DNA from: Variovorax sp. PMC12 | GTDB lineage: Bacteria; Pseudomonadota; Gammaproteobacteria; Burkholderiales; Burkholderiaceae_C | DNA length: 64,000 nucleotides | Direction of reading: 5' to 3' | NCBI RefSeq assembly: GCF_003019815.1 | Contig: NZ_CP027773.1 | Coordinates: 2,181,001 to 2,245,000, forward strand | Program-made: the position numbers and the translations under genes | Shown: positions 1 to 10,089 of the stretch, in pieces | Position numbering within the stretch: the first letter of the stretch is position 1 | Layout of the letters: each line of letters opens with the position of its first letter | Notes under the pieces: generated by a model | Databases searched by the model: none | What the model was told of the DNA's origin: nothing | The model's input: the letters and a program-made list of their open reading frames with translations, nothing else

Positions 1-3000
1 ACATGGCGCTTCACGCCCGCGCTGCCCCTGGCAACCGGCCCGCACAGCTTCACCGCGCAGGCCGTGGATGCAGCAGGCAACGTCAGCGCCACCACGCCCG
101 CCTCCACCTTCACCCTGCTGGGCGACGCGCCCGCGGCTCCCGCCATCACCGGCGTGAGCGACGACAAGGGCAGTGTCAGCGGCAGCATCGCGCAGAACGC
201 GAGCACCGACGACAACACGCCCACGTTGAGCGGCACCGGTACCGTCGGCACGGTCGTCACCGTCTATGCCGACGGCGTGGCCGTGGGCTCCACCAGCGTG
301 GCCGCCAACGGCACCTGGAGCGTGACCACCAGCCCGCTGAGCGGCGACGGCGTCAAGAACCTCAAGGCCATCGCCGTGGATGGCGCCGGCCAGGCCAGCC
401 CGGCCACGGGCGACTACCCGATCGTGCTCGACACCACGGCGCCGGCCACTCCGGCCACCGTCGTGGCCACGGACGACCAGGGCGCTGTCACCGGCGCTAT
501 CCCCTCCGGCGGCTCCACCGACGACGCCTCGCCCACCTTCAGCGGAACCGGCGCCAGGGCCGGCGATACCGTCAAGCTGTATGACGGCGCCGCCCTCATC
601 GGCAGCACCGCCGTCAAGGCCGACGGCACCTGGAGCCTCACGCCCGAGAAGCCACTTGCCAAAGGCGCGCACAGCATCACGCACACGCTCACCGATGCCG
701 CGGGCAACACCAGCGCCGCCAGCGCACCGCTGAGCTTCACGGTCGACACCTCCGGCGTCGTCGTCAGCATCACCCATGCGGTGGACGACCAGGGCAGCAA
801 GCAGGGCAACCTCGCCCCGGGCGCTGTCACGGACGACACCACGCCCACCCTGGTGGGCACGGCAACGGCCGGCTCCATCATCACGATCAGGGAAGACTCG
901 AGCGCCCTGGGCTCCACCACGGCGGACACCAACGGCAACTGGAGCCTCGCGCTGCCGGTGCAGGCCGAAGGTGCGCACAAGTACACCGCCACCGCCGTGA
1001 ACGCCGCCGGCACCAAGGGCGAAGCCACGCTGGCCCTGACCATCGACACCACCGCTCCCAACGTGCCCACCATCGCCAAGGCCACGGACGACGTCGGCTC
1101 GGTGCAAGGCCCGCTCGCGACCGGGGGTGCCAGCGACGACACCACGCCCACGCTCTCCGGCGCAGGGGCGACGCCCGGGGACGTCATCAAGGTCTACGAC
1201 AACGGCAGCCCCATCGGCAGCACCACGGTGCAGGCCGACGGCAGCTGGAGCTTCACCCCCACCACGCCGCTGGCAGAAGGCACGCACCAGCTCACCACCA
1301 CTTCCATCGACCCCGTGGGCAATGAAAGCAAGCCTTCGGGCTCGTTCGTGATCAACGTCGACACCACGCCACCCACCGCCAAGGCCACGCTCAGCGCGAT
1401 CGGCACCGACACCGGCACGAGCAACAGCGACTTCGTCACCAGCGATCGCACGCTCGTAGCGACGGTCACAGTCGACAAGGCCATGGAGCCGGGCGCCACG
1501 GTACAGATATCCCTGGACAACGGAAGGACCTGGAACAAGGCCTCGCTGGTCGGCGGCGATACCTACCAGTTCGACAACACGGCCACCGCCCTGGCCGATG
1601 GCAGCCACACGTTCCTGGCACGCGTGGTGGATGCCGCAGGCAATGCGGGCTCGCCCACCTCGCAAGTCATCGTCATCGACACCAGCGCACCGACTGCCGA
1701 CAACGCCGTCGCCATCACCGCCTACATCGACGACGTCGCGCCCAACACCGGCGAGTACGGCACCGGCACCAGCACGAACGACACGACGCCGACGCTCAAG
1801 GGCACCGTCTCTGGCCTGAAGACCGGCGACGTCGTCCAGATCTACGAAGGCACCACGCTGCTGGGCACGGCCACCGTGTCCGGTTCCGCCTGGACCTTCG
1901 CCACGCCGGCTCTGGCCGACGGCAGCACCCACAGCTACACGGCGGCAATCGCCGATGCCGCGGGCAACAAGGGTACGACCTCGGGAGCCTTCTCGCTGAC
2001 GGTAGACACCACCGTGCCGACGCAGGCCGTCACCATCGTTTCCTACACCGACGACATCGGCACCAACCGGGGCGACTTCGCCAGCGGCACGAGCACCGAC
2101 GACACCGCGCCGGTGCTCAACGGCAAGCTGAGCGATGCCATCGGCGCCACCGACGTGGTTCGGATCTACGAAGGCACGACCCTGCTGGGCACCGCCACCG
2201 TCACCGGCACGAGCTGGACCTTCGCCGTTCCGGCCCTGGCCAGCGGCAGCACCCACAGCTACACCGCGGCAATCGCCGACGCGGCGGGCAACGTCGGCGC
2301 AGCCTCCCCGGCCTTCACGCTGACCGTGGACACCACGCCCCCAGCGCAGAGCGTGACCATCACCGCCTACACCGACGACGTCGGCACCAACCGGGGCGAC
2401 TTTGGCAGCGGCACCACCACCGACGACATGACCCCGCTGCTGCGCGGCACGCTGAGCGAAGCCATCGGCGCGACCGACGTGGTGCGGATCTACGAAGGCA
2501 CGGCGCTGCTCGGCACCGCCACGGTCACGGGCACCAGCTGGACCTTCGCCACGCCCGCGCTGGCCAACGGCAGCACCCACACCTACAAGGCGGTGGTGGC
2601 CGATGCGGCAGGCAACCAGGGCGCGGCTTCGAGCGCCTTCACGCTGACCGTGAGCACGTCCGCGCCCGCGCAGACCACGACCATCACCGCCTACACCGAC
2701 AACGTCGGGTCCATCCAGGGAGACTTCGCCAGCGGCACGAGCACGGACGACACCACGCCCGTGCTTCGCGGCGAACTGGGCACGGCCATCGGCGCCACCG
2801 ATACCGTGCGCGTCTACGAAGGCACCACGCTGCTGGGCACCGCCACCGTGACCGGCACCCGCTGGAGCTTTGCCACGTCCACGCTGGCCGAAGGCAGCAC
2901 GCACAGCTACATGGCGGTCGTCACGGATGCCGCCGGCAACGAAGGCGCGCCCTCCTCGCGCTTCACGCTGACGGTCGACACGACCGCGCCGACGCAGGCG

Positions 3001-6000
3001 GTGGCCATCACGAGCTATCTCGACAACCAGGACCCGCAGCAAGGCACATTCGCATCCGGCAGCAAGACCAACGACACCGCGCCGCAGCTCAACGGCACGC
3101 TCGCAGGCACGCTGGGCGCAGGTGAAGTGGTGGCGCTGTACCGCGACGGCGTGCGCCTCGGCGCCGCCACCATGACGGGCGCCGCGACCTGGACCTTCCA
3201 GGACACCGCCCTCGTCGACGGCACCAGCTACAGCTACACCGCGCGCGTCGAGGATGCGGCGGGCAACCGCGGCGGAGCCTCGGCAGTCTTCACCCTCGTC
3301 GTCGACCAGAGCGCTCCCTCGGCGGCACCGTCCATCGACAGCATCACGGACGACGTGACGCCGGTCACCGGGCCGATCACGTCCGGCAGCACGACCAACG
3401 ACACCCGCCCCGAGCTCAAGGGTTCCGGCGCGGAGCCGAACGGCACCGTGAGGATCTACGACAGCGGCAGGCTGATCGGCACTGCCACCGCCGACGGCAC
3501 GGGCACATGGAGCTTCACCCCCGCGGCGGGATCGGAGCTCTCCAACGGCGCGCACAGCCTGACGGTGAGCAACGTCGATACGGCTGGCAACGAAGGGCCG
3601 AAGTCGGTTCCCGTGACCTTCACGGTCGACACGGTGGCGCCAGCCACGCCTCCCTCCATCGACAGCGCCACGGACGACGTCGCACCTGTCGTCGGCCCGA
3701 TCAGCGCGGGCAGCACGACCAACGACGCGCGCCCCGAGCTGAAGGGCACGGGTGCCGAGCCGAATGGCACCGTCAGGGTCTACGACAACGGCGCGCTGAT
3801 CGGTTCTGCCACGGCAGACGGCACCGGTAAATGGAGCTTCACGCCCGAGATGGGCAAGGAACTCGCCAATGGCGCGCACAGCCTGGCGGTGAGCAGCGTC
3901 GACGCGGCCGGCAACGAAGGGCCGAAGTCGGCACCGCTGGCATTCACGGTCGACACCGTCGCTCCAACGGCGGCGCCCTCGATCGACGCCCTCATCGACG
4001 ACACGGAGCCGGTCACCGGCCCGGTCACCCCCGGCGGCACGACCAACGACACCCGCCCCGAGCTCAAGGGTTCCGGGGCGGAGCCGAACGGCACCGTCAG
4101 GGTCTACGACAACGGTTCGTTGATCGGCAGCGCCACCGCGGACGCGGCGGGCAAGTGGAGCTTCACGCCCGAGGCTGGCAAGGAGCTGGCCAACGGCGCG
4201 CACAGCCTGGCGGCGAGCAACGTCGACGCCGCGGGCAACGAAGGGCCGAAGTCGGCACCGACGGCTTTCACGGTCGCCACGGTTGCGCCCACAGGCGCGC
4301 CGTTGATCGACAGCGTCACCGACGATGTCGCACCGGTCACCGGCCCGATCGTCTCGGGCAGCACGACCAACGACACCCGTCCCGAGCTGAAGGGCTCGGG
4401 CGCGCAGCCGACCGGCACCGTCAGGATCTACGACAACGGCGCGCTGATCGGCTCCACCACGGCGGACGCCTCGGGCAAGTGGAGTTTCACGCCCGAAGCC
4501 GGCAAGGAACTGGCCAACGGCGCGCACAGCCTGACGGTGAGCAACGTCGACGCGGCCGGCAACGAGGGGCCGAAGTCCACGCCGCTGGCCTTCACGGTCG
4601 ACACGGTCGTTCCCTCCACGACGCCGTCCATCGACAGCGTCACGGATGACGTCGCGCCGGTCACCGGCCCGATCACCTCGGGCAGCACGACGAACGATGC
4701 CCGCCCCGAGCTGAAGGGCTCGGGCGCGGAGCCGAACGGCACCGTCAGGGTCTACGACAACGGTGCGCTGATCGGCACCGCCGCGGCGGACGCCTCGGGC
4801 AAGTGGAGCTTCACGCCCGAGGCTGGCAAGGAACTGGCCAATGGCGCGCACAGCCTGGCTGTGAGCAACGTCGACGCCGCAGGCAACGAAGGACCGAAGT
4901 CGGCGCCCCTGGCCTTCACGGTCGACACCGTCGCACCCTCCACGGCGCCGTCCATCGACAGCGTCACGGATGACGTCGCGCCGGTCACCGGCCCGATCAT
5001 CTCGGGCGGCACGACCAATGATGCCCGCCCCGAGCTGAAGGGCTCGGGCGCCGAGCCCAACGGCACCGTCAGGATCTACGACAACGGCGCGCTCATCGGC
5101 ACCGCCACGGCGGACGCCTCGGGCAAGTGGAGCTTCACGCCCGAAGCCGGCAAGGAGCTGGCCAACGGCGCGCACAGCCTGACCACGAGCAATGTCGATG
5201 CTGCGGGCAACGAGGGGCCGAAGTCGGCACCGCTGGCCTTCGCGGTCGACACGGTGGCTCCTTCCTCGGCACCTTCCATCGACAGCTTGATGGACGGCGT
5301 CGCGCCGGTCACCGGCCCGATCGTCTCGGGCAGCACGACCAACGAAACCCGGCCTGTCTTGAAGGGCGCGGGAGCGGAGCCCAACGGCACGGTCATGATC
5401 CATGACAACGGCACGCTGATCGGCTCCGCAGGCGCCGACGGCGCGGGCAACTGGAGCTTCACGCCCGAAGCAGGCAAGGAGCTGGCCAACGGCGCGCACA
5501 GCCTCGCGGTGAGCAACGTCGACGCGGCCGGCAACGAAGGGCCGAAGTCGGCACCGCTGGCGTTCACCGTCGACACCGTGCCACCGCCCGTGGCCACCCT
5601 GGGCCTGGACAACTACTCGGACAGCTTCGCCGCTGCAGGCACGCTGGCCGCCAATCAATCTTCCGACCGCTACAGCAACGACAACACCTTCGATCTCGTG
5701 CTGACCGGCGCCGACACCTCGGCCGCGAGCTATGAGGTGTCCACCGACGGCGGCACGGTCTGGAAGGCAACGACGGCTGCGCAAAGCAACCTGTCCGACG
5801 GAAAGTACCTGTTCCGCGCAACCCTCACCGATGCAGCCGGCAACACCACGCCCGCAGCCAGCATCGTCGCCGTGACCGTGGACCGGACCGCCCCCGGGCT
5901 CGATCTGCAGCGCGTCGGGGGCAGACTGGTAGCGGGCAAGACCGAAGCCGGCGCGCTGGTCGCGATCGACGTGGGCAACAACGGGTCTGTCGAGGCGAGC

Positions 6001-8616
6001 GTCACCGCCGATGCCGACGGCAACTGGACCTGGACGCCATCGACGTCGATCGCCGCCAACACGGTCGTCTCCGCCGTGGCCTACGACCTTGCCGGCAATG
6101 CCTCGAGCAAGGGCTCGCAAGCCGCCGACACGACCCCACCCGAGGTCACCATCCAGAAGAGCGACGGCACCCGCTTTTCGGGAACGACCTCGGACGCCGA
6201 CACGCCAACGGTTTCGCCCACCTCGACGAGGCCGATCACCGTGACGCTCAGCGTCGACAGGAACGCCGACGGCGTGATCGACTACGTGCTCCCCTTCACG
6301 GCCACGGTCACCGCCGACGGCGCATGGAGCATCGACGCGTCGTCCGCGCCGGTGAATATCGGCGCGATCGTCACGGCCGTGGCACGCGACTACAACGGCA
6401 ACGCCTCCGCGCCGGCAGTGGTGACGGTGGGCGGCGGCACCAGCCGGATTTCCGGCACCACCAAATCCGACAACTTCGGCTACGACGTGCAGGCCATCGG
6501 CGACTTCAACGGCGACGGCTACAACGACTTCGCGGTCGTGGCGCCCCATGGATCGTCGGCCGAGCGCAGCGCGAACAAGTGGAGCGTCAACATCCTCTAC
6601 GGCAGCAAGCAAGGGCTGCCGGACCTGAGCAGTGTTTCGAACCTGCCTGGAACCGACGGACTGAAGATATTCACTTCGGGCGATATCTCCGACTCGAACA
6701 TCCTGACCGCCGTCCAGGGCTATGGCGACGTGAACGGCGACGGCTATTCGGACGTGATCCTCTACGACGACAACCTGAACAGCGCCTGGATCATCTTCGG
6801 GAGGTCTTCCGAGGGTGCAGGCTCCGCTCCGGTGAACGTGGATGTGCGCACCATCATCTCGTCCGGCGGCGACAGCAACGGCGTTGCGATCGTGCAGCGC
6901 GAGGGCGGGTCGACCTGGTTCGGCGCAGCCGGCGCGCTCGTGGACGTGAACGGCGACGGGTACGCGGACATCATCATGCAGGACTGGCAGCGGGGCACCG
7001 GCTCGTCGGGCACGGCCATCCTCTATGGGCACGCCGGCGCCGCGGGCTCGGCAGCCTGGTCCAACTACTACGTCGGCTTCACCGGTTCGAGTCCGGCGAG
7101 CTATGTCTCGGACAGCCGCAACTCATCGGCGGAAAGCACCCGACCGCACACGATCATCTACAACGACAACACGAACGGCTACCCCACCAACGTGATGAAC
7201 ATCGGGGACATCAACGGCGATGGCTACGCGGACTTCGCCTACGGCATGTACAACGCCAGGAATCCAGCTGGCAACATCGACAACGCCGGCGCCATCCAGG
7301 TGATCTACGGCACGTCGAAAGGCTTCCCGCAGGATTACAGCCTGCAGACCGACTACACGAACATCAGCAATGGCTTCCGCGTCTACGGCGAACAGGCGAA
7401 CCAGTACCTGGGCACCTACATCGACCCGGAACCCTACGGCTACCTGTCGAACACGGGCATGCCCATCTCCTCGGGCGACGTCAACGGGGACGGCATCGCG
7501 GACATGATCATCGGATCGCCGCAATTCGGGCCGGACGCTGGAGAGCAACGAGGGCCGGGCCGCGTCTACGTGGTCTACGGCAAGGCCGGCGGAGCGGCCT
7601 CGAACGTCAACCTCGCCAACCTCTCGTCCGCCGATGGCTTCGTCATCACGGCGTCGGACAGCACGGCGGATGCGATGTTCGGCAACGGGACTTCGGTGGG
7701 TGACTTCAACGGCGACGGCATAGACGACATCGCCATCGGCGCGCCACTGGCCGACGTGGGCGGCATCAACAACGGTGCCGTCTACATCCTGTACGGCCAG
7801 CAAGGCGGCTACTCCGGGTTCCAGAGTGTCACGGCGGCCTACAGGGGTACCCAATCGGCAACGGTATTCGACGCCAACTATCGCCAGAACGGCGACGCGA
7901 ACTCCGGGTCGATGCTGGGCGTGAACGTGGCGTTGTCCGACCTGAACGGCGACGGGCAGGCCGACCTGGCCCTCGGTTCCCCATACCACGACATGCCGTG
8001 GTCGGCGGCGACGGGCTACCTGGAGGTGGTCTATGCGGACGCATTCAACTTCACCAACCTGCTGACGGTCGGCGACGACGTCATCAAGGCCACCGATGGC
8101 CGGGACAGGCTTTCCGGCGGCGCCGGCAACGACGTCATCACGGGCGTGCGCTCAGGCGACAGCGCCTACGGCGGCGCGGGCAACGACAGGATCCACATCG
8201 AGGAAATCAATGGCGTTGTTCGGGTGGACGGTGGCCTGGGCATAGACACCCTGGTGGTCGATGCCTCCAACATCACGCTGGACCTGGCAGCGCTTGGGCT
8301 GAAGGTGAAGGGCTTCGAGAACTTCGATCTCGGCACCGGCGCAGCCAACAAGGGCAATGCCCTCAAGCTGCGGCTCTCCGACGTCCTGAACCAGCAGAGC
8401 AGCACGGGCACGGTGAATGGCACGGGCCAGGGTCATCTGCGCGTTACCGGCGATTCAGACGATACGGTGCAGCTGCTGCATGGTTCGGACAAGTGGAGCA
8501 ACACCGGATCCAGGACGGTCGATGGAGTGAACTACAACATCTATCACAACAGCACCATGGATTCGGCGAACACGCTGGGAGATATCTGGATCCAGCAGGG
8601 CATCTCGGTCATCTGA
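1..8616 (+). CDS. Giant Ig-like repeat / FG-GAP / RTX adhesin, 5' end outside window
   Basis: The frame is open from base 1 with no start, so the N-terminus is missing; 2871 codons are visible. In order it shows about four Ig-like repeats of roughly 100 residues (1-1360), a divergent stretch, five repeats of about 110 residues with a TDD..GTNRGDF-type core (about 1690-3312), seven almost identical 108-residue repeats (3313-5580), more divergent Ig modules, then at least seven FG-GAP-type calcium loops such as DFNGDGYND, DVNGDGYSD, DINGDGYAD and DLNGDGQAD (6490-7990). Two RTX nonapeptides (GGAGNDVIT, GGAGNDRIH, about 8115-8200) precede a C-terminal tail ending GISVI. Ig plus FG-GAP plus RTX is the build of surface adhesins exported by type I secretion, and exporter genes lie at 11.4-16.2 kb. 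Adhesion or biofilm function is inferred; no ligand can be named. Confidence 0.88.
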   Translation, partial: TWRFTPALPLATGPHSFTAQAVDAAGNVSATTPASTFTLLGDAPAAPAITGVSDDKGSVSGSIAQNASTDDNTPTLSGTGTVGTVVTVYADGVAVGSTSVAANGTWSVTTSPLSGDGVKNLKAIAVDGAGQASPATGDYPIVLDTTAPATPATVVATDDQGAVTGAIPSGGSTDDASPTFSGTGARAGDTVKLYDGAALIGSTAVKADGTWSLTPEKPLAKGAHSITHTLTDAAGNTSAASAPLSFTVDTSGVVVSITHAVDDQGSKQGNLAPGAVTDDTTPTLVGTATAGSIITIREDSSALGSTTADTNGNWSLALPVQAEGAHKYTATAVNAAGTKGEATLALTIDTTAPNVPTIAKATDDVGSVQGPLATGGASDDTTPTLSGAGATPGDVIKVYDNGSPIGSTTVQADGSWSFTPTTPLAEGTHQLTTTSIDPVGNESKPSGSFVINVDTTPPTAKATLSAIGTDTGTSNSDFVTSDRTLVATVTVDKAMEPGATVQISLDNGRTWNKASLVGGDTYQFDNTATALADGSHTFLARVVDAAGNAGSPTSQVIVIDTSAPTADNAVAITAYIDDVAPNTGEYGTGTSTNDTTPTLKGTVSGLKTGDVVQIYEGTTLLGTATVSGSAWTFATPALADGSTHSYTAAIADAAGNKGTTSGAFSLTVDTTVPTQAVTIVSYTDDIGTNRGDFASGTSTDDTAPVLNGKLSDAIGATDVVRIYEGTTLLGTATVTGTSWTFAVPALASGSTHSYTAAIADAAGNVGAASPAFTLTVDTTPPAQSVTITAYTDDVGTNRGDFGSGTTTDDMTPLLRGTLSEAIGATDVVRIYEGTALLGTATVTGTSWTFATPALANGSTHTYKAVVADAAGNQGAASSAFTLTVSTSAPAQTTTITAYTDNVGSIQGDFASGTSTDDTTPVLRGELGTAIGATDTVRVYEGTTLLGTATVTGTRWSFATSTLAEGSTHSYMAVVTDAAGNEGAPSSRFTLTVDTTAPTQAVAITSYLDNQDPQQGTFASGSKTNDTAPQLNGTLAGTLGAGEVVALYRDGVRLGAATMTGAATWTFQDTALVDGTSYSYTARVEDAAGNRGGASAVFTLVVDQSAPSAAPSIDSITDDVTPVTGPITSGSTTNDTRPELKGSGAEPNGTVRIYDSGRLIGTATADGTGTWSFTPAAGSELSNGAHSLTVSNVDTAGNEGPKSVPVTFTVDTVAPATPPSIDSATDDVAPVVGPISAGSTTNDARPELKGTGAEPNGTVRVYDNGALIGSATADGTGKWSFTPEMGKELANGAHSLAVSSVDAAGNEGPKSAPLAFTVDTVAPTAAPSIDALIDDTEPVTGPVTPGGTTNDTRPELKGSGAEPNGTVRVYDNGSLIGSATADAAGKWSFTPEAGKELANGAHSLAASNVDAAGNEGPKSAPTAFTVATVAPTGAPLIDSVTDDVAPVTGPIVSGSTTNDTRPELKGSGAQPTGTVRIYDNGALIGSTTADASGKWSFTPEAGKELANGAHSLTVSNVDAAGNEGPKSTPLAFTVDTVVPSTTPSIDSVTDDVAPVTGPITSGSTTNDARPELKGSGAEPNGTVRVYDNGALIGTAAADASGKWSFTPEAGKELANGAHSLAVSNVDAAGNEGPKSAPLAFTVDTVAPSTAPSIDSVTDDVAPVTGPIISGGTTNDARPELKGSGAEPNGTVRIYDNGALIGTATADASGKWSFTPEAGKELANGAHSLTTSNVDAAGNEGPKSAPLAFAVDTVAPSSAPSIDSLMDGVAPVTGPIVSGSTTNETRPVLKGAGAEPNGTVMIHDNGTLIGSAGADGAGNWSFTPEAGKELANGAHSLAVSNVDAAGNEGPKSAPLAFTVDTVPPPVATLGLDNYSDSFAAAGTLAANQSSDRYSNDNTFDLVLTGADTSAASYEVSTDGGTVWKATTAAQSNLSDGKYLFRATLTDAAGNTTPAASIVAVTVDRTAPGLDLQRVGGRLVAGKTEAGALVAIDVGNNGSVEASVTADADGNWTWTPSTSIAANTVVSAVAYDLAGNASSKGSQAADTTPPEVTIQKSDGTRFSGTTSDADTPTVSPTSTRPITVTLSVDRNADGVIDYVLPFTATVTADGAWSIDASSAPVNIGAIVTAVARDYNGNASAPAVVTVGGGTSRISGTTKSDNFGYDVQAIGDFNGDGYNDFAVVAPHGSSAERSANKWSVNILYGSKQGLPDLSSVSNLPGTDGLKIFTSGDISDSNILTAVQGYGDVNGDGYSDVILYDDNLNSAWIIFGRSSEGAGSAPVNVDVRTIISSGGDSNGVAIVQREGGSTWFGAAGALVDVNGDGYADIIMQDWQRGTGSSGTAILYGHAGAAGSAAWSNYYVGFTGSSPASYVSDSRNSSAESTRPHTIIYNDNTNGYPTNVMNIGDINGDGYADFAYGMYNARNPAGNIDNAGAIQVIYGTSKGFPQDYSLQTDYTNISNGFRVYGEQANQYLGTYIDPEPYGYLSNTGMPISSGDVNGDGIADMIIGSPQFGPDAGEQRGPGRVYVVYGKAGGAASNVNLANLSSADGFVITASDSTADAMFGNGTSVGDFNGDGIDDIAIGAPLADVGGINNGAVYILYGQQGGYSGFQSVTAAYRGTQSATVFDANYRQNGDANSGSMLGVNVALSDLNGDGQADLALGSPYHDMPWSAATGYLEVVYADAFNFTNLLTVGDDVIKATDGRDRLSGGAGNDVITGVRSGDSAYGGAGNDRIHIEEINGVVRVDGGLGIDTLVVDASNITLDLAALGLKVKGFENFDLGTGAANKGNALKLRLSDVLNQQSSTGTVNGTGQGHLRVTGDSDDTVQLLHGSDKWSNTGSRTVDGVNYNIYHNSTMDSANTLGDIWIQQGISVI
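3313..5580 (+). repeat. Seven tandem 324-bp repeats in the first adhesin
   Basis: Seven consecutive units of exactly 324 bp (108 codons) start at 3313, 3637, 3961, 4285, 4609, 4933 and 5257. Each reads roughly as a PSIDSVTDDVAPVTGPI start, an RPELKGSGAEPNGTVR centre and a GNEGPKS end. Units 4-6 are nearly identical at nucleotide level, while unit 7 has more changes (for example MDGVAP and VMIHDNG). The uniform length and high identity point to recent duplication or ongoing homogenisation. Copy number may therefore vary between strains, and the array is a risk for assembly collapse. Confidence 0.9.
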
Positions 8617-8619
8617 ACG

Positions 8620-8653
8620 AAGAAAGGAGCCCTTTTTGGGGTTCCCTTCTTTT
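8620..8653 (+). terminator. Intrinsic terminator after the first adhesin
   Basis: Starting four bases after the adhesin stop, a 13-bp stem can form between AAGAAAGGAGCCC and the downstream GGGTTCCCTTCTT, with one mismatch and one G-U pair, around a short T-rich loop. A run of T follows. The position and form suit Rho-independent termination of the adhesin transcript before the halogenase-like gene. Confidence 0.65.
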
Positions 8654-8678
8654 CGACCATGTCCATGGAACCACTTGC

Positions 8679-9825
8679 ATGCTGAATCTTCGCAACATGT
8701 CCCGCGCCGTCGTCGTCGGCGGCGGGACCGCGGGCTGGTTCGCAGCCCTGACATTGCGCCGCATGTTCGCGCCGCAGGTCGAAGTCCGGGTGATCGAATC
8801 GCCCGACATCGGCATCGTCGGCGTGGGAGAAGGCGGCCTGCTCAACCTGGTCGAGGCTCTGCACCGATGCGGCATCGACCTTGACGAGTTCGTGCGGGAA
8901 ACCGGCGCGGCCTTCAAACTTGGCTTTTCCTATGAGGGCTGGCGCACCGGCGCCGAGGACGACCGCTATTACCACCTCTTCGGCCGGCCCGGCCTGCCGG
9001 AGACGGACTGGATCGAGCGCGGCTTTTACCCGTTGTTCTCGGGCATGGTGCACGAGGGCATCGGCCTGCACCACTACATACCGGGCTTTGCAGAGATCGC
9101 ATCGAATGCGACGCAGCAGGAGACCGCGGCCATGCTGCGGCAAGGGCCGGGCTCGGGCCTGTCGGCCTCGTTCCATTTCGACAGCCACAAGCTGGCGGAC
9201 TACCTGCGCCGCGTGGCGGTATCGCGCGGCGTGGTGCACCAGCAGGCCCGGTTCGATGAGCTGGCGTGCGACGAGCAGCGCATGGCGCGCAGCTTCAGGC
9301 TGGACGATGGAGAAACCGTCGGCCTCGACCATCGGACTGGCCTCGGGTTTCGTGGAACCGCTGGAGGCGACCTCCATCGGCCAGATGCTGGAGCAACTGC
9401 GCAACTTCGAGCGCATCGTCACCGCCAGCAACGGCGTGGTGTCAGGCTTCCTGATCGAAGGCTTCAACGAGGCCAATGCGCGGTGCTGGTCCGGCATCCG
9501 CGATTTCTTGCGCATGCACTACGACTGCCCACGGCGGGACACCGCCTTCTGGCGCGACGTGGGGGCCCTGCCCTTGCCGGAGAGCTACGCCGAGCTCAAG
9601 CAGTGTTTCCAGCAACGCACGCCGCGGCACGTGGACGTGCAGGACTACGCCATCCATGGATGGCAGAGCATCTTCCACGTCATCAACTGGCTGTTCGTGG
9701 CGGCGCCATTGGGCGTGGTACCGCCCGAAGCGGCAACTGCCGAGCTGGCCAGTCTTCCAGCCGTGAGCCGTCGGCGCGTCGCAACGCGCATGGCCGAACT
9801 GCGCAGGAGCTCAGATCTTGCTTGA
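8679..9825 (+). pseudogene. Tryptophan-halogenase-like flavoprotein, broken by an internal out-of-frame deletion
   Basis: Reading starts at ATG 8679 (or ATG 8697) and gives a flavin-dependent halogenase N-terminus: MSRAVVVGGGTAGWFAA with the GGGTAGW dinucleotide motif, then GIVGVGEGG. This frame runs to about 9327 (VGLD). The family then continues in another frame from about 9331 with IGLASGFVEPLEATSIG and a C-terminal half to TGA 9823-9825. In related proteins these two segments are separated by roughly 130 residues that include the WxWxIP halogenase signature, so that block is lost and the frame is shifted. The result cannot be a working FAD halogenase unless the break is an assembly error. 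The 3' end overlaps the convergent FlhD-like gene by 15 bp. The family assignment is clear; the original substrate is unknown. Confidence 0.8.
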
Positions 9826-10089
9826 GGCCATGTACGGTTTCGATGCGATCGCCGCGTCATCGGGACGAAAGCTGCAAAGCATGAGATTCGTCTCGGCCAG
9901 CTTCGCGATCTGCGCGGACGACATGTTGGCAAGGAGTTCCGCCAGATCCTTGCCAATGCCCAGGCGGCGCATCGCCACCGCCTCGTCCTGCTTCACCAGC
10001 TTCTGCGCCAGGAGCATGTACATCAGGTTGAAGTCGCCAATTTCCTTCTGCAACTGCCTGTCTACGCCACTCAGGTTTTCAAGGGACAT
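9811..10089 (-). CDS. FlhD-like protein without FlhC, C-terminally short
   Basis: This 92-residue protein starts at ATG 10087-10089 with a good GGAGG seven bases upstream. Its body aligns by eye with FlhD along residues 15-75: FNLMYMLLAQKLVKQDEA, then AMRRLGI, then KLAETNLMLCSFR, which match the FlhD segments INLSYLLLAQRLIVQDKA, AMFRLGI and KLAETNQLVCHFR, including the conserved Cys. FlhD is the regulatory half of the FlhD4C2 flagellar master activator. This copy stops about 25 residues early, in the region used for DNA contact, and no flhC is adjacent. Its start overlaps the preceding gene's end by 19 bp, so it is the last gene of the type I secretion operon. It could modulate a genomic FlhDC or act within the island. 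The family call is firm; the role is unknown. Confidence 0.82.
   Translation of the reverse strand: MSLENLSGVDRQLQKEIGDFNLMYMLLAQKLVKQDEAVAMRRLGIGKDLAELLANMSSAQIAKLAETNLMLCSFRPDDAAIASKPYMASSKI

Noticed and set aside
3456..5066. Regular series of 104-codon minus-strand frames every 324 bp
   Set aside because: Produced by the tandem array of the adhesin gene; their spacing equals the repeat length.
7998..8678. Extension of the halogenase frame upstream to 7998
   Set aside because: This part overlaps the adhesin C-terminus in another frame and has no family resemblance; the halogenase start is at 8679 or 8697.
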